A DNA stretch of 64,000 nucleotides from Kiritimatiellia bacterium (GCA_016783565.1 JADHWI010000005.1:18668-82667), one strand, 5' to 3'; counted from the first letter of the stretch, positions 9,742-19,180 are shown. Translations and numbers: made by a program. Notes: generated by a model from the sequence alone, not told the origin.

Positions 9742-10568
9742 GTAGGTTGAACCAATGGTGTATCGGAATGCGTGACCACGTAATGCGGTATGCGCATTGC
9801 ATGGTTCTCATGTTGCTCTTAGTCGGGCTGACTCTGTTGACCAGTGGTTGTTTGACCAGTGGTGTTGACGCGCTACGCATAGACCCCTATCGTCCGGAAA
9901 CGCGGCGAACCGGTGAGTGGTATGAGCGTGCGCATCCTTCCCGAATGCAGGCAGAAGGCATTTCGGAGCCTCGGGAGGAAACGTCGACAGTGGTCGCGGA
10001 TCGTGAGGATCCTGTCTCAGTAATGCCAAGTGAGAATCCTGTTGAAACAGTCAAGACAGAAGAAGCCAGTCGTTCTGGCATTGATAATCAACGTCTTCGC
10101 GCTCTTGAGCGGGGCGATCGTGTGACCATTCAGGTGGATGGGCCTGAATCGAGCCGGATTGAAGATATGATTGATGGGTTGGGCATGGTGACCTTGCCTC
10201 ATATTGGAGCGGTTCGTCTCGCGGGACGCACGACTTCGGAGGTGGAGAACGCTATTGAAAAGGCCTACATTGACGGTAAGATCTTCAGGTATGTCAATGT
10301 GACGGTGGTATCGCTTGATGATGAGTTTTTTGTCAAGGGAGAGGTGAAGAAGGAAGGGCGATTTCAGCTTACCGGAAATATGACTTTAGCCAAGGCGCTG
10401 GTTGTGGCGGGTGGGTTCACTGAGTTTGCCAAGACGTCAAGAATTGAGATTAAGCGTGGGAACGAGATCCTTCGGTTCGATATGAAAAGGATTGATCGGG
10501 GAGAGGAACCGGATCCCCTAATCCGGCGAGGCGATGTGATTAAAGTTTTTCGTCGCTGGGTCTGGTAG
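9738..10568 (+). CDS. Polysaccharide export lipoprotein, Wza-like
   Basis: A 276-residue lipoprotein: signal peptide with lipobox LTSGC (Cys38), a variable linker, a Poly_export domain beginning at LERGDRVTIQVDG, where GLGMVTLPHIGAVRLAGRT is typical, and an SLBB-like part with FFVKGEVKKEGRF and ALVVAGGFTEFA. These form the outer-membrane or periplasmic channel for polysaccharide. It is shorter than E. coli Wza (one SLBB repeat). The start overlaps the kinase stop (ATGA). Later in-frame ATGs at codons 11 and 16 would also leave a working signal peptide. Confidence 0.9.
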   Translation: MSRLNQWCIGMRDHVMRYAHCMVLMLLLVGLTLLTSGCLTSGVDALRIDPYRPETRRTGEWYERAHPSRMQAEGISEPREETSTVVADREDPVSVMPSENPVETVKTEEASRSGIDNQRLRALERGDRVTIQVDGPESSRIEDMIDGLGMVTLPHIGAVRLAGRTTSEVENAIEKAYIDGKIFRYVNVTVVSLDDEFFVKGEVKKEGRFQLTGNMTLAKALVVAGGFTEFAKTSRIEIKRGNEILRFDMKRIDRGEEPDPLIRRGDVIKVFRRWVW

Positions 10569-10608
10569 ATGGATTGCCTCACTCATCTTCTCGCCAGGAC
10601 GGAAATGC

Positions 10609-11193
10609 ATGAAGACCAACTGGCTTAAAGGTGCAACCTTTGCACTGTTAATCTTCTCGGCACTTGGCATGGTGCACAGTGTGCGTGCACTGGTTGCGCA
10701 GTCTTTCTATCATTACGGTCGCTACGGAGAAGGCAGCAAGAAGTCTCCGCTTCGTATTGCGGCGGCTTGTGCTAAAGCGCACAAACTTTATCCCTATAAC
10801 TACAACTTCTGCATCTGGGCAGGCAAACAGGCGTTCTATGGTCGGTATGAGACCAATGATGTGGCGGCAGTGGAATTATTGATCCAGGCTCGTTTATGGT
10901 CTGATGCAGCCCATACGTTGAATCCACGCAACAGCGAGGCCGTGCATCTGAAGGCTGAAGTCCTTGCGCTTGACTCTCTTGATGAAGCGATTTTGTTGTG
11001 GGAGGACTATGTAAACTGGTGTTTCTGGGAACCTTTTAATCAATGGGTCCTGTTTGATCTGTATGAAAGGGCAGGACGTCTGGAGCAGGCAGAGATGACG
11101 ATGTACTGGTTGCAGGAGACTGAATATGCAGAACGCGCGGAGTCGATGTTGCGTTCTGCATGGGCCCGCAAACGTCGTAAAAGAGATGGATGA
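10609..11193 (+). CDS. Membrane-anchored TPR-like protein, unknown function
   Basis: A 194-residue protein with an N-terminal membrane or signal segment (about residues 8-28) and alpha-helical repeats that look like degenerate tetratricopeptide units (paired helices around AAACAKAHKLYPYNYNF, WSDAAHTLNPRNSEAV and YERAGRLEQAEM). It is rich in Trp and Tyr. It lies 40 bases after the Wza-like gene with an AGGACGG ribosome site and is probably the last gene of the export module; a scaffold role for the export complex is inferred. No specific family recognised. Confidence 0.6.
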   Translation: MKTNWLKGATFALLIFSALGMVHSVRALVAQSFYHYGRYGEGSKKSPLRIAAACAKAHKLYPYNYNFCIWAGKQAFYGRYETNDVAAVELLIQARLWSDAAHTLNPRNSEAVHLKAEVLALDSLDEAILLWEDYVNWCFWEPFNQWVLFDLYERAGRLEQAEMTMYWLQETEYAERAESMLRSAWARKRRKRDG

Positions 11194-11253
11194 TTTTCTT
11201 CAGACAATCCGATTTGTCGAGTTATTATTCATGCGCGGGATGGTTTCTATAAG

Positions 11254-11898
11254 ATGAATATTCTGGTCACAGCAGGCCCAACGCGAGAATCCATTGATCC
11301 GGTTCGGTTTATCAGCAATCGCTCGTCCGGCAAGATGGGGTATGCCATTGCGTCTGCCGCTCATTCAAGGGGACACAGCGTACGTCTTGTCAGTGGCCCT
11401 GTCTCTTTGCCTGTGCCCAGTGGTGTGGATGTGGTGAGCGTGGAGTCTGCGGCGCAGATGCATGCCGCTGTTGTAGAGAGTCTCCCGAAATGTAACGTTC
11501 TTATTATGTCAGCGGCTGTCGCAGATTGGCGCCCTGGAACGGTCAACACCCGAAAGCTTAAGAAGCATACCATGGATGGATGTCTGTTGTTGGAAAGAAC
11601 GACGGATATACTGCAGGAGATACGCCCTCTTAAGGGCGATCGCCTGTTTGTGGGGTTTGCCGCGGAAACACATGATGTGATTGCCGAGGCAGAACGAAAA
11701 CTGAAAGAAAAGGGACTCGACCTCATTATTGCCAATGATGTGAGCGCCAGAGATTCAGGCTTTGCCGTGGATACGAATCGGGTAACGCTGATCGATACAC
11801 GCGGGAATATTGAACGGTGGCCGTTACTGTCGAAGACCGAAGTGGCGAAACGCCTTCTCGAACGCGTTGAGCGGTCTTGTTGTTGGACCCGGCCGTAA
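11254..11898 (+). CDS. coaB: Phosphopantothenate-cysteine ligase (stand-alone CoaB)
   Basis: A 214-residue CoaB domain: Rossmann-like start [20 protein letters not shown] with [11 protein letters not shown], then [10 protein letters not shown] and the substrate-binding lysine stretch TRKLKK, and the C-terminal IIANDVS. CoaB couples 4'-phosphopantothenate to cysteine in coenzyme A synthesis. In most bacteria it is the C-terminal half of the bifunctional CoaBC (about 400 residues). Here the CoaC decarboxylase half is absent and no coaC gene is in the window, so the pathway must be split. Convergent with the zinc-ribbon gene, 4 bases apart. Confidence 0.9.
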   Translation: MNILVTAGPTRESIDPVRFISNRSSGKMGYAIASAAHSRGHSVRLVSGPVSLPVPSGVDVVSVESAAQMHAAVVESLPKCNVLIMSAAVADWRPGTVNTRKLKKHTMDGCLLLERTTDILQEIRPLKGDRLFVGFAAETHDVIAEAERKLKEKGLDLIIANDVSARDSGFAVDTNRVTLIDTRGNIERWPLLSKTEVAKRLLERVERSCCWTRP

Positions 11899-11902
11899 CG
11901 AA

Positions 11903-12544
11903 CTACCCACCCTTGGCAATCCAGGCGCGGACGAATTCACATACTGCGAAGAATTCATCTTGCATGACAATGCCGACATCCAATCCGACTCCGGCCATCA
12001 ATCCACATATCGTGGCTCGGAAATACACTGCATCTGTCACGCACACGATATAATACAGTGTGTAGAAAGGGATCAGGAGGCATAGAATGCCTTGAAACAC
12101 AGAGTCTTCAAATGCTTTTAGAATGATAAGCAAGTGTAGGGCGATGCCAATCCAAATTGCATACTGTTTGAGCATCTCGAGATATACATTAGGCAGCACA
12201 CCCCCAAAACGCAGGTATGCCATGAGGCTTCCCAGTACGCCGAAGAGAACCCAGCCATAGAGGTGATGGCGCACTTTGGCACGACGCGGTGCCCGCGGTG
12301 CATGTTTTCCTCCCGGCCAGAGATCTGTCGCTCGAGAACCATCCTCGTTAGGTTCTTCTGCCTCTTGCGTTTCAAAAGTTTTTGTGGATATCCCTACCTG
12401 TCGTTTCTGTTTTGTGCTGCTGTCGACAATGGGGCGGGTGAGTGCGTCGCCGCATTCTGGACACGTTAACGCACTTTCGTCCACAAACTCAGAAACGGTC
12501 ATGACGTGTGAACATTTTTCGCATGTTAGCTGAATGTCGGCCAT
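11903..12544 (-). CDS. Zinc-ribbon membrane protein, unknown function
   Basis: A 213-residue protein starting with a zinc ribbon (CEKC at residues 8-11 and CPEC at 28-31). A charged linker of about 60 residues follows, then three or four hydrophobic segments (about 100-115, 125-145, 150-172 and 178-195). The layout suggests a cytoplasmic metal-binding head on an inner-membrane domain. It is 95 bases downstream of the HtrA operon on the same strand and may be transcribed with it. I recognise no named family. Confidence 0.6.
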   Translation of the reverse strand: MADIQLTCEKCSHVMTVSEFVDESALTCPECGDALTRPIVDSSTKQKRQVGISTKTFETQEAEEPNEDGSRATDLWPGGKHAPRAPRRAKVRHHLYGWVLFGVLGSLMAYLRFGGVLPNVYLEMLKQYAIWIGIALHLLIILKAFEDSVFQGILCLLIPFYTLYYIVCVTDAVYFRATICGLMAGVGLDVGIVMQDEFFAVCEFVRAWIAKGG

Positions 12545-12639
12545 GATGTATACTTTCTTGCTATCCTGAAACGCATGTTTTCGGGTTAGTTAATTCTGTG
12601 CCTTAAGCATGTTCCGACTGCCCCGCCTCTGTCAACCTA

Positions 12640-14001
12640 TTAGAGTTGACGAAGTTCACGTTCAACGTCCGCAATTTCGGCTTCAATCCTTCTTCGTGAA
12701 GAGGTGGTGCGGGCTCCATTTTGAGCTGTGCGGGGATGTGCATTTCTCCAGGCTTTGTACTGTTCGCTGGCAGCGTCATAGGCCGCTTTCAATCGGATGT
12801 CTTCGCCTTTCATATTGCGTAGCTCGTTGGCGAAGTTCATTCTTTTGGCTCCAGTGGCAGCGTTCATGCTTTCAGTGAGTTCTTTTACTCTTTCGCCAAA
12901 TGCAAGGTATTCCTTTCGGGCTTTTCGGTAGGTGGCCGTGTGTGGATTGCTGCCGTGAGAACCGTTGCCGGCAGCCTGTTCCTCCGGTTGCGCATGAAGT
13001 GCTGCAAGCAGTTTGGCGCGTCGAATACGCAGCTTACGTTCATCAATTGATAGGGTGCTAAGGCTTCCTCGTTGCTCGTCAAGTGCTGAGGTGCGTATCA
13101 TTACGATGGTTCCATTTCCACCCAGGATTCTGCCAATGGAGACGCTTTCTCCGGATTGTGTTCTGTTATGGTCGTGGATCGTGAGCAGTGTTCCTGCCGA
13201 CAAGTCCATGAAATGGTTGCCATCCTGAGTATAAGCGGGTGCAGAATCTGACGTGACGACGCCCCATGCGTTTTCCTGTTCGGGTTGAGCCGCCGGTTCA
13301 GTGGTGGGTTGGCTTTTCTGCATCTGGGGCAGTTCAATCACAGGCTTAGTGGCGTGAACCGGTTTATGAATGGATTGCGGTCGGGAGTGGGTCATCGGCG
13401 TGGTTGTCACCGTACTGATTGTTGACGGTTGAGTCGTGGTGCGCCCGGGGCGAAGAATATTTTTCAATTCCTCCGGCACTAAATGTGCCTGATGTCGGTC
13501 GAGGATGGCTTTTGTGATCGCTTTCAGTGAGTCTGTTTTCCCCATTTTTCGTAAGTCTGCCGCCGTGGCAATATAACCCTCCCAGCTTCGAATGCGGTGG
13601 CCATTGTGCGATTTCAGAGTGGTACTGAGGGGGGCTTGGACCAGGAGCCACTCCACCTTCTCAGGTATTGTGGACGGAGAAAATCCATATGTGTCGACAT
13701 CCATCAATTCTTCGGAAAATTGGATGGCGCGTGCCAGGTCTGATCGATGCGTGTGACAGCGGATTGAAACGTATAACCTTTGTTTGTTTAAGGGCGGATA
13801 AGCCTTCGACCATCGTCGACACCGATCAAGATGGCCGAGAGCGGCGCCTGCCTGTCCGCGGGCCAATAGCTTCTCTGCTGTTTGGATTTCGCGGGACATT
13901 AATGCCGGCCTTGCGAATGCGGTGGCAAGCAGCACCAGTATTGTTCCCAAAAGGGATAGTACAATGCCCTTTGTTACGATGACTCCCCAGTTCTTGTTCA
14001 T
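12640..14001 (-). CDS. Unknown membrane-anchored coiled-coil protein of the HtrA operon
   Basis: A 453-residue protein. An N-terminal membrane anchor (residues 8-30) precedes a short helical repeat region resembling TPRs (residues 35-110). Next is a proline/threonine-rich stretch (about 190-245), a small beta domain around residues 255-305 (SAGTLLTIHDHN...GRILGGNGTIVMI), and a C-terminal basic coiled coil ending in RRRIEAEIADVERELRQL. The start overlaps the stop of the pseudo-protease gene by 4 bases, so the three proteins are made together; a periplasmic complex with the proteases is a reasonable inference. No family recognised. Confidence 0.55.
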   Translation of the reverse strand: MNKNWGVIVTKGIVLSLLGTILVLLATAFARPALMSREIQTAEKLLARGQAGAALGHLDRCRRWSKAYPPLNKQRLYVSIRCHTHRSDLARAIQFSEELMDVDTYGFSPSTIPEKVEWLLVQAPLSTTLKSHNGHRIRSWEGYIATAADLRKMGKTDSLKAITKAILDRHQAHLVPEELKNILRPGRTTTQPSTISTVTTTPMTHSRPQSIHKPVHATKPVIELPQMQKSQPTTEPAAQPEQENAWGVVTSDSAPAYTQDGNHFMDLSAGTLLTIHDHNRTQSGESVSIGRILGGNGTIVMIRTSALDEQRGSLSTLSIDERKLRIRRAKLLAALHAQPEEQAAGNGSHGSNPHTATYRKARKEYLAFGERVKELTESMNAATGAKRMNFANELRNMKGEDIRLKAAYDAASEQYKAWRNAHPRTAQNGARTTSSRRRIEAEIADVERELRQL

Positions 14002-15494
14002 TTGATTGAATTCCCGTTATTGCCTTTCCAATATAATGCCGGAATCTGGTATGTCTTTGCCAGCATTCTGTTTGCTTCTGCAATGCGCTCTTTTTCGATC
14101 ACGATATCAACCCCCCATTTTCCTAACGTCACTCTATGAATGTGTTGATCTCGTTCTCTTATTTCAAAAAGGTCATCCATGTTGTCAATGGGGGTTCCGT
14201 TTGCATGTGTGACTTGCATGTTCTGTATCTGCTGATAGCCTACGTTGATCGGGTGGGGTAGCACCTGCGTCAGGAGTACGATTCGCTCTCCCTTTCTGTC
14301 GGGATGCATGCGTCTTGTCAGGTACTGATGCACAAGTGAGGAGTCCAGACGTCTTTGCCACGAGGAGCCGTAGGCGTGGATATAACGCCCTGTCATTTCA
14401 CGTAGCACCAAGCCCCCTTCCACCAGGTAGGGTGCCTTGTTCCCCGGTGTATTTGCCGGAATCAGCATACGCTTCTCAGAAGGTCGCTGAAGCGTGATTT
14501 CAATATTCTTTTCGGTGCGGTCTCGCATAATCGTGACCGCGATGGTATCTCCAGGGTGTCGTTGCCCCCTGATGAGATACGGGAACATCATACGTCCGAA
14601 TGTTTTATCTTTGTAGAAACCCAGATTATCGACAGCCTGCCCGTCCCATGAGAGAATGACATCATTTGGGGCGAGCACATTGTCGGCTCCGGACCCGGGG
14701 ATGCATGAGACAACCAGTACTCCGCCAGGTTGATTTTGCACACCTAGCCATTGTCTCTTGGATGGGTCGACGAGTTCTTTCCAGATAAAACCTGCTGAAG
14801 CGAATCCTTCATATGGTAGTTTTGTAACGTCATCTAAAAAGCGCTTAAGCACTGCGGTAGGAAGTATGGTTGCTGTGCGTGTGGATGAGGCATAGCTGAC
14901 GACCAACCCCGCAAGTTTTCCGTTTTGCAGAACGGGAGCACCGTTACCGTTGATGTTCTGGTCTGCCAGCACATCAAATACGCGTGATGGAAAGGGTGCG
15001 GAGGGGAGCACTTCTACGGAGGTTCGTAGAAATGTGGCTTTACTGGTTTGGAGCTGTCGTAAATCGTCGAGCTGTGTAATCGTCAGGTTAGAGTCGAGAC
15101 TCATGTTTGTCGCAAGCGTAAAGGGGGCCAGCGGTTCAGGTAGTGTCTGGGTGTCGATTTCCAGAAGCGCTAGATTTGCCTGGAAGTCAGAGGCGATGAC
15201 CCGTGCGGGAATCTGTTCTGCCCTGCGGGGTTGCATTAATTCAACGAGACTGTGATTGCGGATAAGGCCTTCCGTTGTCAGGACAAGATTGGATGTTACG
15301 GCGATGCCGTAGCCACGTTCTTCTGAGGGTTTCCTTTTTTGCCATGGAACGCGGGCGTTAAATTCCTGGCGGGTGCAAAGGACTCTAACAAGGGCTGACG
15401 GGGGGATGGAATCCTTGATGCTGGAATGATCGGCAGCAATGCCGGGGAGGAGAGTGGAGAGCGTGATCCATGAGATAAGAGTGTTACGCATCAT
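13998..15494 (-). CDS. HtrA-like pseudoprotease with PDZ-like domain (catalytic triad lost)
   Basis: A 498-residue exported protein (signal peptide ending near GIA-AD) with the same domain order as the 503-residue protease encoded just upstream: trypsin-like domain, PDZ-like domain, C-terminal domain. Aligned by eye, each triad position differs. The histidine of LTNAH is Gly76 in VLTTEGLI, the aspartate of CDLAILEV is Asn107 in ANLALLEI, and the serine of GNSGGP is Asn184 in NGNGAP. It is therefore almost certainly inactive as a serine protease but has kept the fold and a full-length frame, which argues for a binding, chaperone or regulatory role. Both ends overlap neighbouring genes by 4 bases. 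Confidence 0.8.
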   Translation of the reverse strand: MMRNTLISWITLSTLLPGIAADHSSIKDSIPPSALVRVLCTRQEFNARVPWQKRKPSEERGYGIAVTSNLVLTTEGLIRNHSLVELMQPRRAEQIPARVIASDFQANLALLEIDTQTLPEPLAPFTLATNMSLDSNLTITQLDDLRQLQTSKATFLRTSVEVLPSAPFPSRVFDVLADQNINGNGAPVLQNGKLAGLVVSYASSTRTATILPTAVLKRFLDDVTKLPYEGFASAGFIWKELVDPSKRQWLGVQNQPGGVLVVSCIPGSGADNVLAPNDVILSWDGQAVDNLGFYKDKTFGRMMFPYLIRGQRHPGDTIAVTIMRDRTEKNIEITLQRPSEKRMLIPANTPGNKAPYLVEGGLVLREMTGRYIHAYGSSWQRRLDSSLVHQYLTRRMHPDRKGERIVLLTQVLPHPINVGYQQIQNMQVTHANGTPIDNMDDLFEIRERDQHIHRVTLGKWGVDIVIEKERIAEANRMLAKTYQIPALYWKGNNGNSIK

Positions 15495-17002
15495 GGTTGC
15501 ACCTCCCCGAGATATGCATCAGCGGGGATGCCGTAGGCGTCGAGAATCGCTTTATGGGATGTGTCAGACAGATTTTTCCGCAGGATCAGATTTTCTTTCA
15601 TCCCGGCAAACTCAAGATTGATAAACCCATTGTCAGAAGATTGCCATGCGGTGCGCACGTCCTCAAGGCGGCGAATACGTTTTCCGTTCAGGTGGGTCAA
15701 AACGCCATTCATGAATCCCCCGGAGTAAGCATTCACCGGGTGAGGCAAGCGTCTGATCAGAACGACGAATTCATCAAAATCTTTGTGAAACCCATCGATT
15801 TTGGCATGTGTTGCGAAGTAAATCAATTGGCGTACGTTCGAAGAAGAACTTCCCTCTACCTGTTGCAGGTAGCGATGGGTGAGCGGAGCAAACACAAGGC
15901 CACCTCGCACCAGATAGCGGGGGCGTTTGTCGTAAGTATTTCGGAATAGAAATGGGTCGTGATGATTGATCAAGGGCACGTCAACACTCAGTCGTTCGTT
16001 ATTGTGCCAGACTTCCATATTGATGGTTTCGCCCCATTGGCGTCGTTCTGTTAATTCTGCAAAAAGAACACGCGTGCCATTGAAGGCAATCGTTCCGTCG
16101 TTGCCGACGGTATGACCATCGACCGTTAACACGACGTCCCCATTTTTCACAAAACCTGCTGCCGCACCATAGGGATCGACCATGGTGACGGCGACGCCGC
16201 CTTTGCTTACAGGAATATTCAGATGTTTGCGCAGGGCAGGATTTCTTGCTGACAGAAAAGAAATGCCCAGTTCCGGGTATCCGTGGTATTCGCCATCGGC
16301 AATGTCGTCGAGAAAGTGATTCAGAACGGGGAGTGGGATAGCGTAACCAATGTTTTCGGCCCAGGCCAGCCCCTGAAAGGCTAATCCGACAACACGTTTT
16401 CCAAATAAAACTGGCCCACCGCTATTTCCCGGGTTGATGGCGGCATCCACCTGCAGCACGAGATGGTGGTCGATTCCGCTGTGTGCATAGCGGCTGAAGT
16501 CAATCCGAGACACTACGCCTCGGGTTACGGACTGGCGATCTCCGCCCATGGGATAGCCCAGGACGGTCACTTCATCATTTAGATCGGGTAGTTTTTTTGC
16601 CATCGCTAGAGGATGTGTCCCCTCATAGAAGGCAGTATTGGTGACTTCAAGAATAGCGAGGTCGCAATCGTGCGCGACAAATTTTACCCGCGCCCGGTAG
16701 CGTTGGGGGGCATCTTCTTTCTGGACTTCGATGAAGCGCGCGTCGGAAACAACATGGGCATTTGTGAGAATACGCTTGTTGGCAATCATGAACCCCGTGC
16801 CCGTGCCACTCGCGGGTGGATGTGTCTGCCAAGGCATCGTGTAATCCGGGCGTTGATAAGTCGCATAGATCTTGACTACTGCTGATCGCAGGCGTTTGTC
16901 TATAGTGGCGCCCTTAATCGTCGCCAATGAGGGAGACAGAACAAGCAGCGCCATGAACAAAAGTGTGCGATTTCGAATTGCCTTGCATCTCATGGTCGGC
17001 AT
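15491..17002 (-). CDS. HtrA/Deg-type trypsin-like serine protease with PDZ domain
   Basis: A 503-residue exported protease (signal peptide about residues 11-28). The triad is intact: His83 in LTNAHVV, Asp114 in HDCDLAILEV and Ser194 in NPGNSGGPV. A PDZ-like region (about 250-330) has GGVAVTMVDPYGAAAGFVKNGDVV, followed by a C-terminal domain of about 150 residues beyond the usual HtrA end. It should degrade or refold periplasmic proteins. It is first in a three-gene coupled operon with its inactive paralogue. ATGs at codons 1 and 4 are both possible. Confidence 0.88.
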   Translation of the reverse strand: MPTMRCKAIRNRTLLFMALLVLSPSLATIKGATIDKRLRSAVVKIYATYQRPDYTMPWQTHPPASGTGTGFMIANKRILTNAHVVSDARFIEVQKEDAPQRYRARVKFVAHDCDLAILEVTNTAFYEGTHPLAMAKKLPDLNDEVTVLGYPMGGDRQSVTRGVVSRIDFSRYAHSGIDHHLVLQVDAAINPGNSGGPVLFGKRVVGLAFQGLAWAENIGYAIPLPVLNHFLDDIADGEYHGYPELGISFLSARNPALRKHLNIPVSKGGVAVTMVDPYGAAAGFVKNGDVVLTVDGHTVGNDGTIAFNGTRVLFAELTERRQWGETINMEVWHNNERLSVDVPLINHHDPFLFRNTYDKRPRYLVRGGLVFAPLTHRYLQQVEGSSSSNVRQLIYFATHAKIDGFHKDFDEFVVLIRRLPHPVNAYSGGFMNGVLTHLNGKRIRRLEDVRTAWQSSDNGFINLEFAGMKENLILRKNLSDTSHKAILDAYGIPADAYLGEVQP

Positions 17003-17183
17003 AATAGGTGTTGTGGCAGGTTGAATCAGTAAAAAAACGAATCAGGTTAGCTAAAAGGTGCGATAGTGGGACTTCAAGACAGAGAGTATATGCGGTCTAA
17101 GCATCGAGGAAGCCTGCGTAAACAGCAAGCGACGCCCTCTGCCTGGAAGAGGTTGCGGTTCTGGGTCTGGAGATTGTTCCAGG

Positions 17184-17738
17184 CTAAAAAGAAAATTTAA
17201 GCCAACCGACAATGTCAATGTCGCTGCCATCAAACTCGCTCAATTCATCAAATGATTCGAACGGATAGGCACCCATTACCTCTAATTCCATCCTGCCTAG
17301 TGGTATTGCGAGTCCAAGAAGAAATTGTCCGTAGACGTCTGTCCATTCGCCATCGTCAGTATCTTTGTCTATCATGTATGAGGCCAGTGCGCCTATACCA
17401 CCCCGCCAGATTTCGTCTTTGAAGATAAGGTTGATCTGCGGCGTGAGGACATAGTCGAACTCACTGGTAACTGAATTGGTCCCGCTGGGATCAAAGGATG
17501 CATCAAGGGCGATTTGCCAGTATGCTGCGCCTTCATGATATTCATAAGCGATGGCATACGAGTAGTCTCCGTCTCCAAATGGAAGTTCGCCATAGGTGGA
17601 ATGTTCCTGGTGGTGGCGTGTGCCGAAAGAGAGAACATGAGAAGACAATTCTGCCTGCGCTTCAACGTTCACGAGAAATGCTGCCAGAACAGCAACCAGA
17701 CCAACTGAGTAGAAACGTGTATTTTTCATGCTACGCAT
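17184..17738 (-). CDS. Small outer-membrane beta-barrel protein
   Basis: A 184-residue protein with a signal peptide (hydrophobic residues 11-25, cleavage near AQA-EL), alternating hydrophobic/polar strands consistent with an eight-stranded barrel, and a C-terminal LKFSF ending in phenylalanine as expected for BAM insertion. Function unknown. It lies 180 bases upstream of the HtrA gene on the same strand, so barrel and periplasmic protease could be co-expressed. ATG at 17729 is an alternative start. Confidence 0.65.
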   Translation of the reverse strand: MRSMKNTRFYSVGLVAVLAAFLVNVEAQAELSSHVLSFGTRHHQEHSTYGELPFGDGDYSYAIAYEYHEGAAYWQIALDASFDPSGTNSVTSEFDYVLTPQINLIFKDEIWRGGIGALASYMIDKDTDDGEWTDVYGQFLLGLAIPLGRMELEVMGAYPFESFDELSEFDGSDIDIVGWLKFSF

Positions 17739-17800
17739 CGTACCAGACTTTCATCTGAACGCAAGTCGTAGTGGCTATTTTTCGCTTTGAATTATTGGGC

Positions 17801-17829
17801 CATCAGGACGAACCAATTGGCGTCTGATG
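17801..17829 (-). terminator. Hairpin downstream of mtaB
   Basis: CATCAGGACG (17801-17810) and CGTCTGATG (17821-17829) pair as a 9-bp stem with one bulged base around a 10-base loop. It sits about 80 bases after the mtaB stop and before the next minus-strand gene. There is no U-tract, so termination is only suggested. Confidence 0.4.
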
Positions 17830-17906
17830 TCCTGTGTTGCCCGTTACCGTATGAGCATGAAGGAGGTTTCGTCGTACGTACGTCGTTTAATTCCGCATGA
17901 CGTTGC

Positions 17907-19169
17907 CTATGGTCGAAGGATGGCGTTGCGGGCGGATTGGGGGGTGATGCAGGCAATGGAGTTGATTAAACATTGTTCGGCAGGTAATTCGATTTCGAGG
18001 TACTCATCGGTCCAGCCACGAGCGATGCCGTCTTCGGAGACCTTTTCAATGAGCGTGTGAACGGGTCGACCGATGAAGGAATCTGCGAACTGTTGTCGTT
18101 TGCGATCTCCGAGTTCGATCAATTCGCGTGCGCGTTCCCGTCTCACATCCATCGGTATCTGGTCGGGCATGTCGGCGGCGCGTGTTCCGGTGCGGACGCT
18201 ATACGGAAACACGTGCAGGTTGTTGAAGGGGACTTGTTCCACAAGAGTGACGGTGTTGCGGAAGGCTGCATCAGTCTCCCCCGGAAATCCTGTGATGATG
18301 TCTGTGCCCAAACCCAGAAAGGGAAGTTTCTTTACGGCGTATTCAATAACGGAGCGGTACTCGGAAGACGTATAACGGCGCCCCATTGCGGCCAGCACGT
18401 TATCGTCGCCACTTTGTAGTGGGATGTGCAGGTTGTGGCATAGCTTTGTGGAAGTGGCCATGTGATCGACAATGCGACGTTCAATGGTGGTGCTTTCAAT
18501 TGAACTGAGCCTTAGTCGTTGCAAGTCATTGATTTGCTCAAGTTGGTTAATCAGATCTACAAGGTCGTATCCTTTGTCACGGTAGCATCCCAGGTTTGCG
18601 CCTGTGAGTACGAGCTCCTTGTATCCTGCATCCACCATGCCGCGTGCTTCGGTAACAATATCGGACAGGGGGAGGCTTCGTGGAGTGCCGCGCGCGGCGG
18701 GAACGATGCAATAAGCACAGCAGAAATCGCAGCCGTCCTGCACTTTGATCAGCGCTCGGGTTGTGTCAAACCGGGGGGCAGGGGCGGGACAGGCAGGAAT
18801 GTCGGTCCTTTCATTGGGTGCGTTGTCCGAGAGCGCGTTGAGAATGATGTGCGGCAGGTTGAATTTTTCGGACTGGTCCGCCACGATGTCGACGGAAGGC
18901 TCGGCTAAGAGCTTCTCGCGTGTGGTTTCAACTGCACATCCGGCAAGGATGACCCGGCATGCGGGGTTGCGCTTTTTGACGGCTCTGGCGGTTCTGATGC
19001 AGGTTTTCTCCGCGTTAGCAGTGATGGTGCATGTATGGATCACGCACACATCCGCAGGTTCGTCGAATGGGACGATGTCAAATCCCGCTGCGTCAAACTG
19101 AGCGGACATGACTGCCGTCTCTGCTTGATTGAGACGGCAGCCGATTGTTTTGAAGCAGATGCTGCTCAT
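17907..19169 (-). CDS. mtaB: tRNA t6A37 methylthiotransferase, MtaB type
   Basis: A 420-residue radical-SAM methylthiotransferase. The N-terminal UPF0004 domain carries three cysteines (TIGCRLNQ, HTCTIT, LAGCAVE) for one iron-sulfur cluster. The radical-SAM CxxxCxxC is CDFCCAYC near residue 145, in IKVQDGCDFCCAYC. A short TRAM-like tail follows. The TIGCRLNQAE opening and overall length fit MtaB (2-methylthio-t6A in tRNA reading ANN codons) better than MiaB or RimO. It starts 12 bases after ilvD, so it is co-transcribed with it. Confidence 0.88.
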   Translation of the reverse strand: MSSICFKTIGCRLNQAETAVMSAQFDAAGFDIVPFDEPADVCVIHTCTITANAEKTCIRTARAVKKRNPACRVILAGCAVETTREKLLAEPSVDIVADQSEKFNLPHIILNALSDNAPNERTDIPACPAPAPRFDTTRALIKVQDGCDFCCAYCIVPAARGTPRSLPLSDIVTEARGMVDAGYKELVLTGANLGCYRDKGYDLVDLINQLEQINDLQRLRLSSIESTTIERRIVDHMATSTKLCHNLHIPLQSGDDNVLAAMGRRYTSSEYRSVIEYAVKKLPFLGLGTDIITGFPGETDAAFRNTVTLVEQVPFNNLHVFPYSVRTGTRAADMPDQIPMDVRRERARELIELGDRKRQQFADSFIGRPVHTLIEKVSEDGIARGWTDEYLEIELPAEQCLINSIACITPQSARNAILRP

Positions 19170-19180
19170 GTGCAGGAGAC

